Both the position numbers and the translations under genes were made by a program. The notes below the pieces were generated by a model. That model had not been told where the DNA came from and ran no database searches. It was given only the letters and a program-made list of their open reading frames with translations. Below, in pieces: positions 35,568 to 45,342 of a stretch of DNA of 56,062 nucleotides (its first letter is position 1; each line of letters begins with the position of its first letter). Source of the DNA: Kordia jejudonensis (GTDB lineage: Bacteria > Bacteroidota > Bacteroidia > Flavobacteriales > Flavobacteriaceae); NCBI RefSeq assembly GCF_001005315.1, contig NZ_LBMG01000043.1, forward strand, positions 1 to 56,062, read 5' to 3'.

Positions 35568-38500
35568 TATTCAGGTTAAAAAAAGATAATGATCGGTTTA
35601 AGATGTCTAAACTATCTTCTTGTTCAACAATCTCTTCTTCAGGAATGTTTCCTGCTATATGCGTTGCCAATTCACGGATGGTTGGATGATTGAAGAAATC
35701 TGTAATTGTAATTATTTCATCTGTAATTTCTTTTACTTTTCCATTCAACTCTGTAATGTCTAACGAAGTCAATCCCAATTCGAAAAAGTTGTCTTGTACA
35801 CCAATTTCTGAGATACCAACTTGCGCTGCTACCAACTTTGCTAGTTGCAATTCTAGTTTTCCTTCAGGCGCTATAAACGTGCCATCTAGACCTAATGCAG
35901 TTCTCGTTAGTTGTTCTGTTTTTACCGTATTTTCATTTTTATGAAGTCTATGTTGAAAGAAGTTTTTACTTTCTTCTTGTAGTTGTTTCAGGGTTCTATC
36001 GAGGACAATAATTTGTGATTCTTGCAATGATAGAATGGTTTGTAATGCTGTTACACCTTGTTCTTTTGTGATGCTGATTTCGTCAATTGATTGATTCGTT
36101 CTTTTTTTTGGAGCTGCCATTCCCATGTGCTTCCAAGTTGTCCAATTGACACTCGTAACCAATTTGCAATTTGGTAGATAGTTGGTGTTTTTTGCAAATG
36201 TGTCCAAGAAGTTATTTGCGGCAACATACGCAGCTTGTCCGTAAGCTCCAAACACAGATGCAAGCGACGAGAATAGTATGAAAAAGTCTAATTTTTCATC
36301 TTTTACGGCTTCTGCTATATGCAACGTTCCTTCTATTTTTGGAGCCAATACTTGTTGTATTGATTCTTCAGTTCGGTGCAGTAAGAAACCTCCATAATCG
36401 GCAATTCCAGCGGCATGAAATATACCATTGATGTTATTGTAGGTCTGTTTTATCGTTGCAAAAGCAGTTGCAATACTTTCTTTTTCTGTAATGTCTGCAA
36501 TTACTAATTCTGTAGTTGCGCCCAATGCTTCTATAGCGATTAGTTGTTGTAGTAACTGTTTTGTTTCTTCTGTAGAAGCATTTTCATATTGTGCTGTCCA
36601 ACTTTCATTTGAATCAATACCTTTTGTGCTTCTATTGATCAGTATAATGTTAGCCGTAGCTTGCTTAGCAATATGCAATGCAACTGCTAAGCCAATAGCG
36701 CCCAATCCACCAGTAATGATGTACGTATTACCATTTTTCGCAGTAGTGATTTTTGTATTGGAAACATCATATTCTTCATAGCTTTGAATCCAGCGATGTC
36801 CATTTCTGTAAGCCGTGGCTGTTTTTTTCTGATTCGATTTAAATTCTTTCACAAGTTCAGCAGCAGTACTTTCATCAATGATTTTAGTTGTGAGTTGAAT
36901 GTCTATTGTACTTGTGCTAATGTGTTCAAATTCTTTGTGAATAGCCATCAACATACCTTGTATGATAGATTGCAAAGCGTTTGTACTATCGTTTCCAAGT
37001 ATCGTGTAAAGCGAATCGGTTATTAGGCGTATATGAATTTGTGTCGCTTTGTGTATGGATTGACTCGCTTTTACCAATCGATGTAGGTTGTAAAATGACG
37101 CGTACATTTGATCATTTATAGGAATGTCGTCTACCGTTTCAAGATTCCATGCGTAAACGATTTCTAATGATTTCGTGTTTACTTGATCGAAAATGAGTTG
37201 ATAATGTGATTCGTCAGTTGGATCAATACGTAGTTCCGTATCACTAAGTTGTTTGTAAGTTTCTGCTCGCTGAACAATGCGTACTTTTTTATTCTGAAAG
37301 AATTCATTTTCTAGCAATGCTTTACTGAGCAATGTTTTATCTGTAAAAAGCAACCATGTTGTATCTGATTCATGCTCTTCACTACTAATTGGCAATTTTC
37401 TGCGAATCCAAGTTGGAGTATAATACCTAAGTTCTTTCGTTGTTGTGCGATACGTTTGTGTTTTCTTTTCAAACTTTGTTTTTGCAAACGGATAGGCAGG
37501 CAATGTGATGACTGATCTTGTTTCGTTTGGAGTCTGCCACGGAATTGTTGCTATAAAATCTTTTTCCCAAAGCATTCCCATTCGTTGCAAAAGCAGTTCG
37601 TTGTCATTGATCGTTTCGGTAGCTTTTTTGGTTGTATTCCAAGCAATGTCTTTGTAATTTCTTCCTAAGTGCGATTTTACAATACTAGTTAGTGTGTTTC
37701 CTGGACCAATTTCTAAAAATAAGGTGGTTCCTTCTTCTTTTAGCGTGTCGATACCTTTCGCAAAATGTACCGTATTTCGTAAATGATTTGTCCAATAAGC
37801 AGGATCAGCAATCATTTTTTGAGTGATGAATTCTCCAGTAGTATTAGCGATGTATGGTATTTGAATATTTCCTTTGGAAACGGTTTTTAGCTTTAGTAAA
37901 TAGGCATCTAACATATTTTCCATCATGTGCGAATGGAATGCGTGCGATGTTTTTAATGGAATGGAAATGATGCCTTTTTCCTTGAAAACAGTTTGTAATT
38001 TCTGGATGGCTTCATGAGTTCCAGAAAGTACACAACTTTTATGCGTATTGATGACAGCTATAGAAACGTGATCGTTTGTGTATTGTTCCGCCTCAGCAGC
38101 AGAAAGCATGACACTAATCATTGTTCCCGCTTCCATGGATTGCATTAGTTTTGCTCTATCTACAATAAGTTTTAGCGCATCATCACGTTTTAAAACGCCC
38201 GAAATACTTGCAGCGACATATTCTCCTAAACTATGTCCAATCATATAATCGGGTTGCAAACCTACATGTAGTAAGTATTGTGTTAGCGCATATTCAAAAG
38301 AAAATAAAAGCGGTTGTGTGTATACCGTTTCGTTTATTTGAGATGTTGCATTTTCAGGATTTTCAGGATATAAAATTTCCTTATAATCAATTCCTGTATA
38401 GTTTTGTAATGTTTGCAAACATGCATCTAATTGTTGTTTGAAGAAAGCATTGTTTTCATACAGATTTTTTCCCATATGAAGAAATTGTGAACCTTGTCCT

Positions 38501-40062
38501 GAGAACATAAATACCAATTTCTTTTTTTGTGACGGAATGCTGGCAGTCACTACTTTTTGTAAGTGATTTTGTAATTCTTCAATAGTTTTACAACGATAAC
38601 TTTCACGGATTGGAAGTGAAGCACGTTTGTTGAGTGTATAAGCAATAGCTCCAAGTGCAACATCAGGATGTGTAGTTATATACGTTGATAGTTCTTGCTT
38701 TATAGTTTGTAAGGATTCTAACGATTTTGCGGAAAGCTGAATGGCATACGCTTCTTCTGTATTGGTTGGTTTTTCCTGTTTAGGCGCTTCTTCAAGTATG
38801 ATGTGCGCATTGGTACCACCAATTCCAAAAGCACTAATTCCTGCGCGTAAGGGTGTTTCTTGTGAAGTCCAATCAATAGCTTTTGTGTTGATTTGGAACG
38901 GTGTTTTTTCAAATTGAATTTTCTTGTTTGGCGTTTGAAAATGTAAGGTAGGAGGAATGCTTTTGTGGTGTAATGCCATAACCGTTTTGATGAAACCTGC
39001 CATTCCTGCGGCAACATCTAAATGTCCTAAGTTCGTTTTTGATGCGCCTAAGTAGCATTCTGTACGATTGGACATTCCATATATTGTTTTTAGTGCTTCT
39101 ATTTCGATAGGATCGCCAATGTTTGTTCCTGTACCATGCGTTTCAATAAACGAAACACTTTCGGGTTCAATTTCCGAAACTTGAATAGCAGATTGAATTA
39201 CTTGTATTTGTCCTTCAATACTTGGAGCAGTATAGCCAACTTTTCGATTTCCATCATTGTTGACAGCGCCACCTTTGATAACTGCATAAATACGATCGCC
39301 ATCTTCTACAGCTTCTTCATAGCGCTTTAATAGTACCGTTCCTGCGCCATCACCTGGAACCGTTCCTGTGGCAGTTTCATCAAAAGCTTTGCAATGTCCG
39401 TCGACAGACATAATCATGCCTTCTTGGTATTCGTATCCTGGAGCGATTGATTTGTGTACTGAAACAGCGCCGGCAATCGCCATATCACATTCTCCAATAA
39501 GTAAACTTTTACAAGCTTCTTGGATGGCAACTAACGAAGTAGAACAAGCTGTATTTAGTAAAGAAACTGGTCCTTTGAGGTTCATTTTGTAAGCCAAACG
39601 CGATGCCATAAATTGTGGCGAATGAATGTATGTTTGGTATTTTTCGGTATCACTGGTTGCGTTTTGAAAAGCATCAAAGTTCCAATCTATACTTTGCGAA
39701 CTTCCCGCGTACATGCCAATTAGCCCTTTGTAGGTAAACGGATCGTAGCCAGCATCTTCGAGTACGTGCCACACACATTCGTGAAATATTCGCGTACTAG
39801 GATGCATTCTGAGCGCTTCTTTTGGTGTGTAATCGAAAAAATTAGCGTCAAAACAATCGACATCGTTCAATACACCAGAAGCTTTTACAAACTTGGCGTC
39901 TTGTATACGCGATTCATCAATTCCAAGATTGCGCAATTCTTCATCGGAGAAAAATGAAATCAGTTCTTTTCCGTCGATAAGATTTTTCCAATACGTGCTT
40001 AGGTTGGTAGATTTTGGAAATCTACAACTTACTCCAATCACTGCTATTTCTAATCCATTCAT
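35548..40062 (-). CDS. Type I PKS module (B): KS-AT-KR-ACP
   Basis: The 1504-residue single module has a ketosynthase (1-430; TACSTS with Cys173, HGTGT), an acyltransferase with GHSLGEY (Ser611) and HAFHSH at about 702-708, the form associated with malonyl-CoA, a ketoreductase (TGGLGAIGLA about 1115; Ser and YVAAN about 1265-1290) and an ACP (LGLTSLD, Ser1433). The KR lacks the LDD motif of B-type reductases, so an A-type alcohol is more likely. There is no DH or ER. Acting on the acyl-Thr made by protein A, it would give a statine-like N-acyl 4-amino-3,5-dihydroxyhexanoyl unit. It starts directly at the KS. Its C-terminal 30 residues are very acidic, while protein C opens MSKKMSKK, which suggests electrostatic docking. 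Confidence 0.94.
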   Translation of the reverse strand: MNGLEIAVIGVSCRFPKSTNLSTYWKNLIDGKELISFFSDEELRNLGIDESRIQDAKFVKASGVLNDVDCFDANFFDYTPKEALRMHPSTRIFHECVWHVLEDAGYDPFTYKGLIGMYAGSSQSIDWNFDAFQNATSDTEKYQTYIHSPQFMASRLAYKMNLKGPVSLLNTACSTSLVAIQEACKSLLIGECDMAIAGAVSVHKSIAPGYEYQEGMIMSVDGHCKAFDETATGTVPGDGAGTVLLKRYEEAVEDGDRIYAVIKGGAVNNDGNRKVGYTAPSIEGQIQVIQSAIQVSEIEPESVSFIETHGTGTNIGDPIEIEALKTIYGMSNRTECYLGASKTNLGHLDVAAGMAGFIKTVMALHHKSIPPTLHFQTPNKKIQFEKTPFQINTKAIDWTSQETPLRAGISAFGIGGTNAHIILEEAPKQEKPTNTEEAYAIQLSAKSLESLQTIKQELSTYITTHPDVALGAIAYTLNKRASLPIRESYRCKTIEELQNHLQKVVTASIPSQKKKLVFMFSGQGSQFLHMGKNLYENNAFFKQQLDACLQTLQNYTGIDYKEILYPENPENATSQINETVYTQPLLFSFEYALTQYLLHVGLQPDYMIGHSLGEYVAASISGVLKRDDALKLIVDRAKLMQSMEAGTMISVMLSAAEAEQYTNDHVSIAVINTHKSCVLSGTHEAIQKLQTVFKEKGIISIPLKTSHAFHSHMMENMLDAYLLKLKTVSKGNIQIPYIANTTGEFITQKMIADPAYWTNHLRNTVHFAKGIDTLKEEGTTLFLEIGPGNTLTSIVKSHLGRNYKDIAWNTTKKATETINDNELLLQRMGMLWEKDFIATIPWQTPNETRSVITLPAYPFAKTKFEKKTQTYRTTTKELRYYTPTWIRRKLPISSEEHESDTTWLLFTDKTLLSKALLENEFFQNKKVRIVQRAETYKQLSDTELRIDPTDESHYQLIFDQVNTKSLEIVYAWNLETVDDIPINDQMYASFYNLHRLVKASQSIHKATQIHIRLITDSLYTILGNDSTNALQSIIQGMLMAIHKEFEHISTSTIDIQLTTKIIDESTAAELVKEFKSNQKKTATAYRNGHRWIQSYEEYDVSNTKITTAKNGNTYIITGGLGAIGLAVALHIAKQATANIILINRSTKGIDSNESWTAQYENASTEETKQLLQQLIAIEALGATTELVIADITEKESIATAFATIKQTYNNINGIFHAAGIADYGGFLLHRTEESIQQVLAPKIEGTLHIAEAVKDEKLDFFILFSSLASVFGAYGQAAYVAANNFLDTFAKNTNYLPNCKLVTSVNWTTWKHMGMAAPKKRTNQSIDEISITKEQGVTALQTILSLQESQIIVLDRTLKQLQEESKNFFQHRLHKNENTVKTEQLTRTALGLDGTFIAPEGKLELQLAKLVAAQVGISEIGVQDNFFELGLTSLDITELNGKVKEITDEIITITDFFNHPTIRELATHIAGNIPEEEIVEQEDSLDILNRSLSFFNLNNEQENE

Positions 40063-40108
40063 AAGTTATGCTCCCTTTTTTATTGTTTTGTTTGATTGGA
40101 TTTATTTT

Positions 40109-43100
40109 TTATACTTTTTTCGCTCTTTTGAACCGTTGTTTTAATCGTTCTTTTCCTTTGGCAATAATTTTATCATCTCGTTTTAAATCTTCGGAAGATT
40201 GCTTTCCTTTGGTTAAGTGTGCTGCCAACATTTTGATGGTTGGATATTTAAAAGCATCTACGACCGAAATTTCCCCAAGATTGGCTTCAGACACTTGCTT
40301 AACGACATTGACAATTTTGATAGAACTTCCGCCCAATTCAAAGAAATTTTTATCGGTGCTGATGTATTGCTTTTCCAGACCAAGCACGTTGAACCATATG
40401 TTTTCCAATGCCGCTTCAACTTCATTTGCAGGTTTTATGGTTTTTTCTTCTTGCAGAAAGGTTTCAGGTTTTTCAAAGCTCTTTTTATCTATTTTACCAT
40501 TGCTTGTTAATGGCATTGCATCGAGTTTGTTAAAGAAGGCAGGAATCATGTAATTTGGCAATACCGTAGCTGCCCAAGTTCTAAAATCACGCTCGTCAAT
40601 TGGAGTTTTGGCGGTGTAATACGCACTGAGTACTTGTTCATTGCCCAACTCAAAAGCGATTACGGTCACATTGGTTATTTCTGCATATTGCTGCAAGCAT
40701 TCTTCAATTTCCTTGAGTTCTACACGGTGACCACGTATTTGTATTTGTGCATCTAATCGTCCAAAATATTCTAGTTCGTTAGCAGCGTTTATTCGAGCTA
40801 CATCGCCAGAACGATATAGTTTTTCTCCTTCCTGAAAAGGATTGTTGATAAACTTTTCTTTCGTAAGTTCTGGGTTGTTTATGTAGTTGTTACTCAAACC
40901 TTTTCCACCAATAAAGAGTTCACCTTTTACTCCTTTGGGAACAATATTTAAATTGGCATCTAAAATCATGGCTTTTAACGTAGGAATCGGTTTTCCAATG
41001 CTTTTAGAATTGTTTGCTATTTCCGCTTTTCCAATTTCTTTGTACGTCACATGCACTGTAGTTTCCGTAATTCCATACATGTTTATCAGCTTTGTATCAG
41101 GATATTGCTCATCCCAAGTTGTTAATCGTTTTGGCATAAGTTCTTCTCCACCAAAAATGACATATCGTATGGAAAGTGTTTCTTCAGGTTTTGTATTGGC
41201 AACCGTAGCAAGGTTGTAAAAAGAAGAAGGAGTTTGATTTAACACGGTGACTTTTTGTATTGCCAATAGTTCATGAAATTTGAAAGCATCTTTTCGAATG
41301 TCTTCTGGAACAATTACCAAACTTCCACCAAAGAGTAATGCGCCAAAGAGTTCCCAAACCGAGAAATCGAAGTTGTATGCATGAAATAGTGACCAAACAT
41401 CTGTATCGTTAAAGTCAAATTTGTTTTTATCCGTAAAGAATAATCGAACTACATTTTCATGAGAAATAGCGACTCCTTTTGGCGTTCCTGAAGTTCCTGA
41501 GGTGTAAATTATATACGCTTGATCTGTAGGTTGTATGGCCACTTTTTTGACCTCTGCGACTGCTTCTTTTTCAATAGTTTCTATACATATGGTTTTGATA
41601 GCACTGTCAATAGCAGTAAGATTTTCACTTGTTAATAGCACAGCTGAGTTGCTGTCGTTTAGCATAAATTCTTTCCGCTTTTCAGGAAGTGAAGGTGCAA
41701 TTGGCACATATGAGCAACCATGTTTTAAGACGCCAATGATGGAAACAATCATTTCAATAGAAGGTTCAAAGTAGAGTGCAATAGGTTGATGTGTTGCAAT
41801 ATTTTCTTTTGACAAATACGCTGCTACTTGATCAGATTTTTCAGCTAACTCTTGATACGATATTTTTGTGTTGTTGTACACAATTGCCGTTTTATCTGCT
41901 TTGGTAACTGCAATGGTTTCAAAAATGTCACAGATTGTTTTTTTAGGAAATTGTACGTCTGTATTGTTTAGTAGTGTTGTTAATGCTGTTTTTTCTTCCT
42001 CTTGAAGACATTCTATATTTGATAGTAATTGTGTGGGTTTTTGTACTATATTTTTTAACAATGTATTGAAATGCGTTGCAAATTGCGCAATGGTTTCTTT
42101 TGAAAATATATCCGTAGCATATTCAAAACTTCCTTGTAAGGTTTCTTGTAGATCTACAATTTCTAGCCAGAGATCAAATTTGCTAAAACCTGTATGCAAT
42201 GGCTGTAACGCGACTTCCCAATTGAGCGTGTCGAAGTGTGGAAGTTTCATGTCTTGAAACGTAAATACGACATCAAAAACTGGTTGCCGATTTAGAATTC
42301 GTTGTTTTACAACCGTATCGACCAAATCTTCAAAAAGATATTCTTTGTTTTTGTAAGCTCCAGCAATGTGCTCGCCAACTTCATGTACATAAGTGCTAAA
42401 TTTCTTCTGCGCTGTTGGTTGCGTTCGTATTGCTAACATGTTAGTCATCATTCCAAAACCATGTAGCGATGCTTGTGTATTTCGTACAGAAGCGGGCACA
42501 CCGACTACAATATCTTCTTGCTGACTGTATTTTGAAAGAAGAAGGTAATAAACGCTCAACATGAACGTATGCACAGTTACATTGTGTTCTTTGGCAACCG
42601 TTCGTATCTGTTGCGTTAGCGTTGCATCAAGTTGAAACGGAATTCGATCGCCTTTTTCACTTTTTTCTGTAGGACGATCATGGTCTAAAGGTAATTCTAG
42701 CAACGGAATAGAATCCTGAAATTGTTCTTTCCAATACAATCCTTGAGTTTTGTAGGTTTCCGTATGTCTAAATTTATCTTCGTTGGCAATGTATTCTTGA
42801 ATGCTAAAGTCTATGGTTGATACTTCGCCGTTATGATACAGTTGTACAAATTCTCTATATAAAACACTCATGGACAATCCGTCAGCAATGATATGCGGAA
42901 TGTCAATAATCCACGTATATTTTTTAGTGTCATGTTGAAAAATACCAGATCTGATTAATGGCGTGGTTTGCAAATCAAATGGTTGTACAAATGCTTTTAT
43001 ATGTTCGTTGGCATCTTTTTCGTCTATTTTTTGAAAGGAAAGTGAAAATGATACGTTTTCATGAATTTTTTGTGTTGGAATCATGCCGTTTTCTACAAAA

Positions 43101-45310
43101 GATGTACGAAGTGAAGCATGTCTTTGAATGATGGTTTGTAAGGTATTTTCAACCTTTTCAATATCTATTTCTCCAGAAATGGAAAGCGCAATAGCGATGT
43201 TGTACGCTAATGAAGTTGGATTGTTTTTATATAGATAATACAATCTTTTTTGCGAAGATGATAACGGGAAAAATTCGTCATATGTTGGCGTTTCGTTTGG
43301 CGTATCTGTAATTGGTGCTTCGTGAATACGTCGATTGATTTCTGTTGTCAAATCTGAAATCAACGGATATTCAAACACAATTTCTACAGGCAAATGAACA
43401 CCAAATGCGTCTGAAAGTGTAATGGCTAATTCCGCAGCTTTTAGGGAAGAACCACCACTTTCAAAGAATGTTTTGGACGTGTCTACTTCTTGTAGTCCAA
43501 TAATTTTTTGCCAACTATTTTTTACGATGTCTAGTTGCCGCCGACTGGGACTTTCGGATTCGTCAGCGTCTTCCGTAGCAGTTTCTTTGGGATGCGCTCT
43601 AGGTATTGCGCCATCGAGTTGCACGATTTGATCTGTAAATTCATGATTCAAAAATTGCTTTTCTAAGACGAAGCGTTGTACTTTTCCACTGGTTGTTTTT
43701 GGAATTTTCTTTACAGGAATAAGCTTTGAAATATTAATTCCAAATATGGAAGAAATTGTTTCGTTAGCAACAGTTGCCAATTCTAACAAAGCAGCTTCTT
43801 TTTTTCGTGTTTGAATGAAAACACCTAGTTTTTGTGTCTTTTCAATTTCGTCATAAAATCCGAAGGCGATGACTTTTCCAAGTTCCAATTCATCACTTTT
43901 TGTGGCAAGTTTAAATTCAATATCATGTCCATAAAAGTTCATTCCGTTGATGAATATAACATCTTTGACTCTTCCTGTTAAGACAAGTTCTCCATTATCA
44001 ATATATCCTAAATCGCCTGTATCAACCCAACCATCAGGTCTAATTAATTTTGTAGACACTTCAGGATCGTTGTAATATAATTTTGTTACGTTTTTTCCTT
44101 TTATTTCTATTTTTCCAACCGTTCTGTCAGCCACTACATTTCCATTACTATCAACAGCTCTCATTTCACAATCATTGACTACTTTTCCAAGTTTTACCAA
44201 TTTAATAGCATTTTGCTGATCAACATTGAGCGATACTTTTCCTCCAATATGCAATGATGTTCTGTCTACATATTCACATTCCATCGGCGTTGCCAAGTCT
44301 GATATGGTAACACATAAACTCGCTTCGGCTAATCCGTAAACAGGCGTAATTGTATGTTCTTTGAATCCATAAGGAGCAAAAACGGTGGTAAATTTTTTGC
44401 TGAGATCATACGAAATAGGTTCTGCACCGTTAAAAATGTAGCGCAAACATGATAGGTCTAAAGTGTTGGCATCTTCAGGTTTAAAGTATTTTAGCACATA
44501 ACTATATCCAAAGTTAGGAGATACAGCTGTTGAGATGTTGTGTTCCGATATTTTATCGAGCCATATATTTGGTCTTCTCGTGAACACTTCTGTTTGCATT
44601 AGGTATTGATTCCAACCTGCAATAAAAGGTCCTAGATGAAAACCAATGATTCCCATATCATGCGTAAGCGGCAACCAACTTAAAAAGCGTTCGCCAGTTG
44701 CTCTTGGCTGAATACCATCGCGCATTGCGTATATATTGACAACTAAGTTTTCATGGGTAAGTACAACACCTTTTGCTTTTCCTGTAGAACCTGAGGAAAA
44801 TTGTATAAACGCAATGTCATTTTCATCAGCATGGTAAATTTCTCCTTCTCCTGTGTGTTCATATATTGTGGCTTCATCTACATATTGACTGACTACTTCG
44901 CCATATTTTTTATGCTCTTTTTCACTGTGTAAATGATCTAAGAGTTTTTCTTTTGTTTTTTCAGAAGCGATTAAAAAAGGTTTGTTTAGTTTTTCCCAAA
45001 CATTGATAAATTTTTGCTTTAGGTTTTCATTGTTGGCGTTTGCTAATGGAACAGGAATAATTCCGCCAAGAATACATGCCCAAAATACAGGTACAAATGT
45101 TTCGTTGGAAGTCAACTGAAATAAAAGTTCGTCTCCTTTTTTTATACCTTGTGATTGTAAATTGAATAATACATTTTTTGCTTGTTTGAATAGTTCAGGA
45201 TAGGAAACATAGGTTTCTTTTCCACCTGCACCAATGTAAGTGATTCCTATATTTGCTTCAAGATTGTTGCCTCTATCAATTAGTGCATTTACCAAATTTG
45301 TATATTTCAT
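40109..45310 (-). CDS. Loading and first NRPS module (A): FAAL-ACP-C-A(Thr)-PCP
   Basis: The 1733-residue protein starts with a fatty acyl-AMP ligase-like domain (1-560; FSSGSTGKAKG at 171 and LSWLPLTHDMG, typical of FAAL). An ACP follows (GGSSL, Ser622). The condensation domain has PHIIADG instead of HHxxxDG: Pro805 replaces the first His while the catalytic His806 and the Asp are kept. The adenylation domain (about 1140-1630) has pocket code DFWNIGMVHK, an exact match to the Thr signature I know. The PCP has Ser1663. The enzyme should activate a free fatty acid, load its own ACP and N-acylate Thr, which makes this a lipopeptide system. The C-terminus is a strongly basic helix (KGKERLKQRFKRAKK), possibly a docking tail for the PKS protein B. 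Confidence 0.94.
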   Translation of the reverse strand: MKYTNLVNALIDRGNNLEANIGITYIGAGGKETYVSYPELFKQAKNVLFNLQSQGIKKGDELLFQLTSNETFVPVFWACILGGIIPVPLANANNENLKQKFINVWEKLNKPFLIASEKTKEKLLDHLHSEKEHKKYGEVVSQYVDEATIYEHTGEGEIYHADENDIAFIQFSSGSTGKAKGVVLTHENLVVNIYAMRDGIQPRATGERFLSWLPLTHDMGIIGFHLGPFIAGWNQYLMQTEVFTRRPNIWLDKISEHNISTAVSPNFGYSYVLKYFKPEDANTLDLSCLRYIFNGAEPISYDLSKKFTTVFAPYGFKEHTITPVYGLAEASLCVTISDLATPMECEYVDRTSLHIGGKVSLNVDQQNAIKLVKLGKVVNDCEMRAVDSNGNVVADRTVGKIEIKGKNVTKLYYNDPEVSTKLIRPDGWVDTGDLGYIDNGELVLTGRVKDVIFINGMNFYGHDIEFKLATKSDELELGKVIAFGFYDEIEKTQKLGVFIQTRKKEAALLELATVANETISSIFGINISKLIPVKKIPKTTSGKVQRFVLEKQFLNHEFTDQIVQLDGAIPRAHPKETATEDADESESPSRRQLDIVKNSWQKIIGLQEVDTSKTFFESGGSSLKAAELAITLSDAFGVHLPVEIVFEYPLISDLTTEINRRIHEAPITDTPNETPTYDEFFPLSSSQKRLYYLYKNNPTSLAYNIAIALSISGEIDIEKVENTLQTIIQRHASLRTSFVENGMIPTQKIHENVSFSLSFQKIDEKDANEHIKAFVQPFDLQTTPLIRSGIFQHDTKKYTWIIDIPHIIADGLSMSVLYREFVQLYHNGEVSTIDFSIQEYIANEDKFRHTETYKTQGLYWKEQFQDSIPLLELPLDHDRPTEKSEKGDRIPFQLDATLTQQIRTVAKEHNVTVHTFMLSVYYLLLSKYSQQEDIVVGVPASVRNTQASLHGFGMMTNMLAIRTQPTAQKKFSTYVHEVGEHIAGAYKNKEYLFEDLVDTVVKQRILNRQPVFDVVFTFQDMKLPHFDTLNWEVALQPLHTGFSKFDLWLEIVDLQETLQGSFEYATDIFSKETIAQFATHFNTLLKNIVQKPTQLLSNIECLQEEEKTALTTLLNNTDVQFPKKTICDIFETIAVTKADKTAIVYNNTKISYQELAEKSDQVAAYLSKENIATHQPIALYFEPSIEMIVSIIGVLKHGCSYVPIAPSLPEKRKEFMLNDSNSAVLLTSENLTAIDSAIKTICIETIEKEAVAEVKKVAIQPTDQAYIIYTSGTSGTPKGVAISHENVVRLFFTDKNKFDFNDTDVWSLFHAYNFDFSVWELFGALLFGGSLVIVPEDIRKDAFKFHELLAIQKVTVLNQTPSSFYNLATVANTKPEETLSIRYVIFGGEELMPKRLTTWDEQYPDTKLINMYGITETTVHVTYKEIGKAEIANNSKSIGKPIPTLKAMILDANLNIVPKGVKGELFIGGKGLSNNYINNPELTKEKFINNPFQEGEKLYRSGDVARINAANELEYFGRLDAQIQIRGHRVELKEIEECLQQYAEITNVTVIAFELGNEQVLSAYYTAKTPIDERDFRTWAATVLPNYMIPAFFNKLDAMPLTSNGKIDKKSFEKPETFLQEEKTIKPANEVEAALENIWFNVLGLEKQYISTDKNFFELGGSSIKIVNVVKQVSEANLGEISVVDAFKYPTIKMLAAHLTKGKQSSEDLKRDDKIIAKGKERLKQRFKRAKKV

Positions 45311-45342
45311 TGTACCCTTTTTTACTTAGTTATCATTAATTT

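Noticed and set aside
8000-45000. Many plus-strand reading frames opposite the megasynthase genes
   Set aside because: They are antisense shadows of long, motif-rich minus-strand genes and contain no family motifs of their own.
40109-45310. Iturin-type beta-amino fatty acid lipopeptide
   Set aside because: There is no aminotransferase domain between the acyl ligase and the first peptide module, and the amino group comes from Thr here.
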